A stretch of 42,288 nucleotides of DNA from Sedimenticola sp. GTDB taxonomy: Bacteria; Pseudomonadota; Gammaproteobacteria; Chromatiales; Chromatiaceae. Position 1 is the first letter of the stretch. Each line of letters begins with the position of its first letter. This document shows positions 37,017 to 42,288 of this stretch, in pieces. The DNA lies in the NCBI GenBank assembly GCA_026196475.1, contig JAPHTA010000070.1, positions 1 through 42,288 of the forward strand, written 5' to 3'. The notes under the pieces are model-generated. The model ran no database searches. It had not been told where the DNA came from and worked only from the letters and a program-made list of their open reading frames with translations. The position numbers and the translations under genes were made by a program.

Positions 37017-37765
37017 ACCGGGAGACGGGTAAACCCAAGACCGTGCTGCCGGCACCTGAGCAGGCGGTGGATAGCTACCTGGCGGCCCTGCTCAGCGAGG
37101 TGGCGGAGTACGAGGAGACCCCGGTCGAAACCCGGGAGCCGCCGGTTGTCGAGCCGGTGAAGCCGGACAACGTGGTCGAAATCCGCCAGCGAACGGTAGC
37201 AGAGGCGGCTCAGGCGACTGACACGGCTACAGAAACCGGCCAGGCTGCCGATACCTCGTTAGAGGTGGATGAGGCGCTGGCGTCGAAGTCGCCCGGCGAG
37301 ATCGTGCCAGACTGGGGGCAGGGAACCTTTCAATGTCTCCCCTTCAGGGTGCGTGGCATGAACCTGGTGGTTCCGTTGACGGAACTGAACAGCATTACCG
37401 AATGGGATCGGGATCTGTCACAGATACCGGGGCAGCCGGACTGGCACCTGGGTATCCTGATGCACCGTGAACGGCGGGTTGTGGTGGTGGATATTGCCCA
37501 GCTGATCATGCCGGAGCGGCTGCAAAGGGCAGCGGAAAACAGGGAGCGCGGAAGCCATATCCTGATGCTTGGCGATGGCAGCTGGGGCATCGCCTGTGAC
37601 AGCCTGCTAAGCCCTCTGACCCTGGAAAGGGAGAGTGTTCGCTGGCGCAGGGGAGAGGGATACCGTCCCTGGATGGCTGGTACTGTCATCGATCATCTCA
37701 GCGTGTTGCTGAACGTGGATGTTATACTTGAAATGGTTCGGCACAATAAATGCACAGATGACTGA
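37013..37765 (+). CDS. parP: CheW-domain protein with long N-terminal extension (ParP-like)
   Basis: N-terminal AVDSYLAALLSEV plus low-complexity linker plus C-terminal CheW-like domain (GTFQCLPFRVRGMNLVVPLTELNSITEWDRDLSQIPGQPDWHLGILMHRERRVVVVDIAQLI); overlaps parC. Confidence 0.8.
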   Translation: MNRETGKPKTVLPAPEQAVDSYLAALLSEVAEYEETPVETREPPVVEPVKPDNVVEIRQRTVAEAAQATDTATETGQAADTSLEVDEALASKSPGEIVPDWGQGTFQCLPFRVRGMNLVVPLTELNSITEWDRDLSQIPGQPDWHLGILMHRERRVVVVDIAQLIMPERLQRAAENRERGSHILMLGDGSWGIACDSLLSPLTLERESVRWRRGEGYRPWMAGTVIDHLSVLLNVDVILEMVRHNKCTDD

Positions 37766-37822
37766 TTGCCGGCAGGTGGTTGGGCATCGACGAATAATTA
37801 TTGACCAAACAGAGGTGGGGCC

Positions 37823-38305
37823 ATGACGACTCGCGTTGCGGAGAGTTCGGCGAATGATCCGGTTTATCAGTTGGTTACCTTTCGCCTGGAAGATGAGACC
37901 TATGGCATAAACGTTATGCTGGTGCAGGAGGTCCTGCGGGTTTCCGAAATCGCCCCGGTGCCGGGTGCGCCTCCCTACGTCCTGGGTATTATCAACCTGC
38001 GCGGAAACGTGGTTACGGTCATCGATACCCGTGCCCGTTTCGGCCTGCCTCCCGGCGATATCGACGAGGCGAGCCGGATCGTGGTAATCGAATCGGAGAA
38101 GCAGGTGGTGGGGATCCTGGTGGACAGCGTTGCCGAGGTGGTCGAACTGCGCGGTTCCGAGATCGATTCCGCACCCAACGTGGGCAACGAAGAGAGCTCC
38201 AAGTTCATCCAGGGTGTTGCCACCCGGGAGAATGATCTGCTGATTGTTGTGGATCTGAACAAGTTGCTGAGTGAAGAGGAGTGGGATCAGGTCGGAATGT
38301 TCTGA
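37823..38305 (+). CDS. cheW: Chemotaxis coupling protein CheW
   Basis: YQLVTFRLEDETYGINVMLVQEVLRVSEIAPVPGAPPYVLGIINLRGNVVTVIDTRARFGLPP. Confidence 0.98.
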   Translation: MTTRVAESSANDPVYQLVTFRLEDETYGINVMLVQEVLRVSEIAPVPGAPPYVLGIINLRGNVVTVIDTRARFGLPPGDIDEASRIVVIESEKQVVGILVDSVAEVVELRGSEIDSAPNVGNEESSKFIQGVATRENDLLIVVDLNKLLSEEEWDQVGMF

Positions 38306-38332
38306 CCGGAAAACGGGCCCGGGAGGTGACCC

Positions 38333-38512
38333 ATGGCGGAGATCAATCAGCCAACACCGATCAAGCCGGCGTGGCCGGTACGACGCGATGAGCCGAGAAA
38401 GAAGCGGCCCCCCGAATCTGAAGACGAAAAGAAAAAGAAGCGGCCGCCATCCCATCCTGATGAGGGCCGGAAGCCGGGGGACGGAAACCCCCATATAGAC
38501 GACTACGCCTGA
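38333..38512 (+). CDS. Small basic/proline-rich protein, 59 aa (absent from the supplied ORF track)
   Basis: Read directly: MAEINQPTPIKPAWPVRRDEPRKKRPPESEDEKKKKRPPSHPDEGRKPGDGNPHIDDYA*; SD GGGAGGTGA 5 nt before the ATG; fills the gap between cheW and the DUF2802 gene. Confidence 0.75.
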   Translation: MAEINQPTPIKPAWPVRRDEPRKKRPPESEDEKKKKRPPSHPDEGRKPGDGNPHIDDYA

Positions 38513-38520
38513 ATGTTGTT

Positions 38521-38904
38521 ATGGAAATCCTGCTCCTTGTAACTCTTCTGCTGGCTCTTTCGGCGCTCGCCGGCCTGCTGCTCCTGGGCCTCAGGGTGCG
38601 CCGTTTTGGCAGGCAGATTGCCGCCTTCGAGAGCCATATACACTCCCTTACCGAGAACCTGAATGCCCTCTGCAGCGGTGCCGTGGGTGTTGACCAGCGG
38701 GTCAGCAATCTTGAGCGGACCGGGCGTGACCTGACTCACCGCCAGGAGTCGATGGAGTCGCAGCAGAACGATCGCCCCTACGGCGAGGCGATACAGCTGG
38801 TACAGCAGGGGGCATCAGCCCACCGCCTGGTGGAGGAGCTGGGCCTGAGCCACAGCGAGGCGGAACTGGTGGTGATGCTGCACGGTGCCGGGAAGAAGCA
38901 ATAG
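38521..38904 (+). CDS. DUF2802-like single-TM protein with C-terminal HTH-like segment
   Basis: N-terminal TM; coiled coil; C-term YGEAIQLVQQGASAHRLVEELGLSHSEAELVVMLHG; position after cheW as in Pseudomonas-type clusters. Confidence 0.8.
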   Translation: MEILLLVTLLLALSALAGLLLLGLRVRRFGRQIAAFESHIHSLTENLNALCSGAVGVDQRVSNLERTGRDLTHRQESMESQQNDRPYGEAIQLVQQGASAHRLVEELGLSHSEAELVVMLHGAGKKQ

Positions 38905-39133
38905 GCTTGAATGGCCGAGGCAACGGTTTCCGTGTCAGGCGTCCGCTTCGGCAATCCCTTTTTATAGCGCCCCGCCTGCTACACCAGATGCGCCCTGATC
39001 CTCTCCCCTTTCATGAAACAGGCAGTGAATCCGTGTTGAACCGCGGCCGTTTGTGTTGGTTATCGAATAAGAATAAAAGTAACATGTGAACCCGTCGTGC
39101 CCGGCTCCGTGTTGTGGTTCCCCGCACAATGGG

Positions 39134-39183
39134 AAGCGCTACACCGGTTTCTGGGATGCGGGTAGCGCTTTACAGAGAAACCG
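39134..39183 (+). ncRNA. Candidate structured RNA leader element: two interleaved perfect inverted repeats (potential H-type pseudoknot)
   Basis: S1 AAGCGCTAC(39134-39142)/GTAGCGCTT(39162-39170), 9 bp; S2 CGGTTTCT(39145-39152)/AGAAACCG(39176-39183), 8 bp; order S1a-S2a-S1b-S2b. Confidence 0.4.
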
Positions 39184-39277
39184 CCGCATTTGCCCCGAAT
39201 TCCCTTGTTTACACAATCTCATGCGTCCAGACTTTCACTGCGGGAGGACGCAACCGGATAGATTGAGAGGTGACATC

Positions 39278-39586
39278 ATGGGCAAAAAACAGCACTTTCA
39301 ACACATCGGTTCACAGTCAGTGATGGGGCTGGTTATGCTGATTACCGCCTCCACCACGGCGCTGGGTACCACCTCCGGAATCTCCACCCGGGTGGCTCTG
39401 GACAGGTTTGAGACCGCCGTACAGCAGGAGCTGGTAATTGCCGCCGGCGGAAACGAAGCCATCCAGCGCCGGCCGGCCTGTACGCCTGGGTTTGTCTGCA
39501 ACGCGCCAAGTGATGGCGTGCAGCGGGTCAGCCGTCGCCAGGCACTGCAATTTGCCTTGCTGATCGGAACCGGTGCTTCCCGCTAG
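39278..39586 (+). CDS. Orphan small protein (102 aa) with one N-terminal hydrophobic segment
   Basis: MGKKQHFQHIGSQSVMGLVMLITASTTALGTTSGISTRVALDRFETAVQQELVIAAGG...; SD GAGAGGTG before the ATG at 39278; the ORF-track start (39086) is not convincing. Confidence 0.5.
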   Translation: MGKKQHFQHIGSQSVMGLVMLITASTTALGTTSGISTRVALDRFETAVQQELVIAAGGNEAIQRRPACTPGFVCNAPSDGVQRVSRRQALQFALLIGTGASR

Positions 39587-39617
39587 TACCTTTTCAATAT
39601 CACCTTGAAAGAGTACT
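39585..39617 (+). terminator. Hairpin at the stop codon of the 102-aa ORF, possible terminator or RNA-stability element
   Basis: AGTACCTTTTCAA-tatcacc-TTGAAAGAGTACT: 13-bp stem with one mismatch and one G-U; no U-tract. Confidence 0.4.
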
Positions 39618-39776
39618 GGTACCTGCCATCAACAGTTTGAACCCGGGGCCGATCGGGTACTGGCGGTGCGAGATCGCAGCGCGACCTTTAGGCTCCCGGG
39701 AGCAGACCATCACCGGCTCTTCCCCTCCTTGTTATAAACGCACCACCGTTCTTCCAGGCCGAAGCCAGCGTAACCT

Positions 39777-39803
39777 GGAAACGGGTGACGGTCCCCCGTT
39801 TCC
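39777..39803 (+). other. Perfect 9-bp inverted repeat upstream of the DUF4197 gene
   Basis: GGAAACGGG-tgacggtcc-CCCGTTTCC. Confidence 0.5.
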
Positions 39804-39867
39804 TTCTGCTAGACTAACGGTGTCGTGAACCGCATTTTGCTGTGTTCCGGAACTCCATGAGGGCAGC

Positions 39868-40623
39868 ATGCCAAAGAAGAGACTTCTCCTTGTCGCCACA
39901 CTCACCGGCGTGATCATCACGGGTGTCGTCCAGGCCGACTGGAAATCGTTACTGGAATCGGCCAAGGAGGCGATCGGGCAGGGGGATAGCTCCGGCTCCG
40001 CTAGTGCACTGAGCAATGACCAGGTCATACAGGGCCTCAAGGAGGCGCTCCGCGTAGGCACCGAAAAGGCAATCGATATCCTTGGCCAGCAGGGCGGCTA
40101 CCTGGATGACAGCCAGGTCAGAATTCCGCTGCCGGAGGGTCTTCAGACTGTTGGCAAGGGTCTGCGCAGCATTGGCCAGGAACAGCTGGTGGACGATTTT
40201 GTCGCCACCATGAACCGGGCGGCCGAGCGTGCGGTACCGGAGACGGTGCAGATCTTCTCCGACACCATCGCTGACATGTCGCTGGAGGATGCCCGGGGTA
40301 TTCTCAATGGAGGGGACAACGCCGCCACCGACTATTTCAAGCGCAAGGGAAGCGGTCGCCTGGGAGAGGCGATTTTTCCGATCGTACAGCAGGCAACACG
40401 GGAGGCGGGGGTTACCTCGGCCTACAAGAATCTGCTGGGCAATGTCGGCTTTCTCGGCAGCTACGTGGACATGGATGCGCTTGACCTGGACCGCTACGTG
40501 ACCGACAGGGCCCTGGATGGACTGTTCCTCAAGCTGGCGGAGCAGGAGCGGCTGATCCGCAGTGATCCGGTAGCACGCACTACCGATATCCTGAAGACGG
40601 TGTTTGGCTCCATGGGGCGCTGA
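39868..40623 (+). CDS. DUF4197 domain-containing protein
   Basis: LSNDQVIQGLKEALRVGTEKAIDILGQQGGYLDDSQVRIPLPEGLQTVGKGLRSIGQEQLVDDFVATMNRAAERAVP. Confidence 0.93.
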   Translation: MPKKRLLLVATLTGVIITGVVQADWKSLLESAKEAIGQGDSSGSASALSNDQVIQGLKEALRVGTEKAIDILGQQGGYLDDSQVRIPLPEGLQTVGKGLRSIGQEQLVDDFVATMNRAAERAVPETVQIFSDTIADMSLEDARGILNGGDNAATDYFKRKGSGRLGEAIFPIVQQATREAGVTSAYKNLLGNVGFLGSYVDMDALDLDRYVTDRALDGLFLKLAEQERLIRSDPVARTTDILKTVFGSMGR

Positions 40624-40626
40624 ACA

Positions 40627-41184
40627 GTGCTGCAGGCACCGGCTCCGATACTCGGTCTGGCCGCGTTCAGCGGCACCGGCAAGACCACGCTGCTCCAGAA
40701 GTTGCTGCCACGGCTGCGGGATGCGGGGCTGCGGATCGGCATGATCAAGCATACCCATCACGATTTTGATATCGACCAGCCGGGCAAGGACAGCTACCAG
40801 CTGCGCAAGGCGGGTGCCGGACAGATGATGATCGCCTCCGGCCGGCGCTGGGCCCTGATGGTTGAGACACCGGAAAGAAGCGGTGATCCGTCCCTGCAGG
40901 AGCTGATCTGGCGACTGGACAGTTCGAGACTGGACCTGATCCTGGTGGAGGGGTTCAAGCACGAGTCCTTCCCCAAGATCGAACTGCACCGGCCGGCCCT
41001 GGGCAAACCGCTGCTCTATCCCGAAGATCCGGGCATTGTCGCTTTTGCCAGCGATCAGCCGGCCCCTGAGGGCCTGCCTATACCCTATCTGCCGCTGGGG
41101 GATGCAGAGGTGATCGCCGGTTTCGTGCTGGGGTGGCTGGAACAGCAGGCAACCCGGGTTAGAGCGACAGCGCCACGCTCTTGA
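40627..41184 (+). CDS. mobB: Molybdopterin-guanine dinucleotide biosynthesis adaptor protein MobB
   Basis: PILGLAAFSGTGKTTLLQKLLPRLRDAGLRIGMIKHTHHDFDIDQPGKDSYQLRKAGAGQMMIAS; GTG start. Confidence 0.96.
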   Translation: MLQAPAPILGLAAFSGTGKTTLLQKLLPRLRDAGLRIGMIKHTHHDFDIDQPGKDSYQLRKAGAGQMMIASGRRWALMVETPERSGDPSLQELIWRLDSSRLDLILVEGFKHESFPKIELHRPALGKPLLYPEDPGIVAFASDQPAPEGLPIPYLPLGDAEVIAGFVLGWLEQQATRVRATAPRS

Positions 41185-42238
41185 TCTGGGCGTAGACCTG
41201 CATGCCGGGCTGCAGGTCGAGCCGGGCCTGTGATTTTCGGGTGATTCGGGCCAATAGCGGGGCACCGCCCAGGTCCAGGCACACGATCATCCTGCCACGT
41301 CCATGGGCCGCCATCTCCCGGACCGTCACCGGCAGAATATTCAGAATACTGGTCGGTCCAGGGGGCTGCAGGGCCAGGCTGATATCCTTGGCCTGAATGC
41401 GTATTCGCACCTGGTCGCCGAGCGGGCGGTCGATCCAGCCGACAATCAGTTCCCCCCCGGCAAACTCCAGGGTCGACAGGTGGTAGTCCCTGTCGTGGCG
41501 AATGATGCGGGCGTCAAACAGGGAGCCTGCATCCTCGTCGCGGGCAATCGGCAGGTCGATTCTGGAGAGCATTTCGTTCAGCGGCCCGGCAGCCAGGATA
41601 GTCCCCTTCTCCACCAGCAGCAGGTGGTCGGCAATCCGCGACAGCTCGTCCAGATCGTGGGTGACGTAGATGATCGGCACCGGGCTGGTGCCGTGCAGCC
41701 GCTCCAGGTAGGGCAGGATCTCCTTCTTGTGTCCCCGGTCGAGCGCCGCCATCGGCTCGTCCATCAGCAGCAGGCGGGGGTGATTCAGGAGGGCCCGGCC
41801 GATCGCCACCCGCTGCTTCTCGCCCCCGGATAACTGGGCCGGGCTGCGTTCCAGCAGATGTGCCAGCGCCAGCAGCTCCACCACCTGGTCGAAGTCGCTG
41901 AAGCGAAGATGGAGCGGTGTCCGGCGGTGTCCGAAGCAGAGGTTCTCGCGCACGTTCAGATGGGGGAACAGAACCCCCTCCTGGAACACGTAACCGATGC
42001 CCCGTTGATGGGGAGGGACAGTGTGGCCGCGTCGGCTGTCGTGCCAGTACTCATCCCCCAGGGCCAGGAAACCCTCCGCGTTTGGCTCCAGGCCGGCAAT
42101 GCAGCGCAGCAGCGAGGTCTTGCCGCAACCGGAGCGTCCGAACAGGGCGCTCACGCCGCGATTCGGGATGCGCCCCTCCGCATCGAGCAGGAAGTTTCCC
42201 AGGGGAAGCCGAAAGCGGAATGCGAGCTGATCCGGCAT
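41159..42238 (-). CDS. modC: Molybdate ABC transporter ATP-binding protein ModC
   Basis: GRSGCGKTSLLRCIAGLEP; LSGGEKQRVAIGRALLNHPRLLLMDEPMAALD; C-terminal TOBE-like domain. Confidence 0.95.
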   Translation of the reverse strand: MPDQLAFRFRLPLGNFLLDAEGRIPNRGVSALFGRSGCGKTSLLRCIAGLEPNAEGFLALGDEYWHDSRRGHTVPPHQRGIGYVFQEGVLFPHLNVRENLCFGHRRTPLHLRFSDFDQVVELLALAHLLERSPAQLSGGEKQRVAIGRALLNHPRLLLMDEPMAALDRGHKKEILPYLERLHGTSPVPIIYVTHDLDELSRIADHLLLVEKGTILAAGPLNEMLSRIDLPIARDEDAGSLFDARIIRHDRDYHLSTLEFAGGELIVGWIDRPLGDQVRIRIQAKDISLALQPPGPTSILNILPVTVREMAAHGRGRMIVCLDLGGAPLLARITRKSQARLDLQPGMQVYAQIKSVALSL

Positions 42239-42288
42239 CAGGACTCCCGGCGCAGCAGGCTGCCGCTGTTCATGCGGTAGACCAGGAA
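42238..42288 (-). CDS. modB: C-terminal 16 codons of the upstream gene, probably the molybdate permease ModB (partial)
   Basis: ...FLVYRMNSGSLLRRES*; its stop overlaps the modC ATG (TGATG). Confidence 0.5.
   Translation of the reverse strand, partial: FLVYRMNSGSLLRRES

Noticed and set aside
39640-39720. c-di-GMP (GEMM) or Moco riboswitch upstream of DUF4197/mobB
   Set aside because: Conserved core strings of those riboswitches were not found.
39949-41265. 438-aa minus-strand ORF
   Set aside because: Antisense shadow across DUF4197 and mobB, both recognisable families on the plus strand.

Overview
The window is about 42.3 kb of GC-rich proteobacterial chromosome, most likely from a sulfur-oxidising gammaproteobacterium (inferred from gene content). 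No rRNA, tRNA, IS element, prophage or CRISPR array was seen. From left to right it contains: (i) the C-terminus of a UbiV-like gene, an orphan MotA/ExbB-like plus coiled-coil OmpA/MotB-like pair, a UbiT-like SCP2 protein and cysG; (ii) a rhodanese-TusA-DsrE2 sulfur-transfer cluster; (iii) a FadL-family porin, an orphan secreted protein, a LysR regulator, a PerM-type AI-2E transporter, DUF2892 and a Crp/Fnr regulator; (iv) a divergent signalling pair, one protein with degenerate REC, GGDEF and EAL domains and one multi-domain hybrid histidine kinase; (v) an MFS/UMF1 transporter and a membrane zinc peptidase; (vi) a flagellar/chemotaxis block fliLMNOPQR-flhBAFG-fliA-cheYZAB-motCD-parC-parP-cheW-DUF2802 behind a sigma54-like promoter; (vii) a possible structured-RNA leader with an orphan small ORF, then DUF4197, mobB and modC. 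The most unusual signals are the interleaved inverted repeats (potential H-type pseudoknot) at 39134-39183 upstream of an orphan 102-aa ORF, the orphan ion-motor-like pair next to the anaerobic ubiquinone genes, the catalytically degenerate REC/GGDEF/EAL protein, the triplicated motif in the CheA linker next to ParC/ParP, and a 59-codon ORF in the chemotaxis operon absent from the ORF track. All assignments come from reading the sequence; no searches were run.
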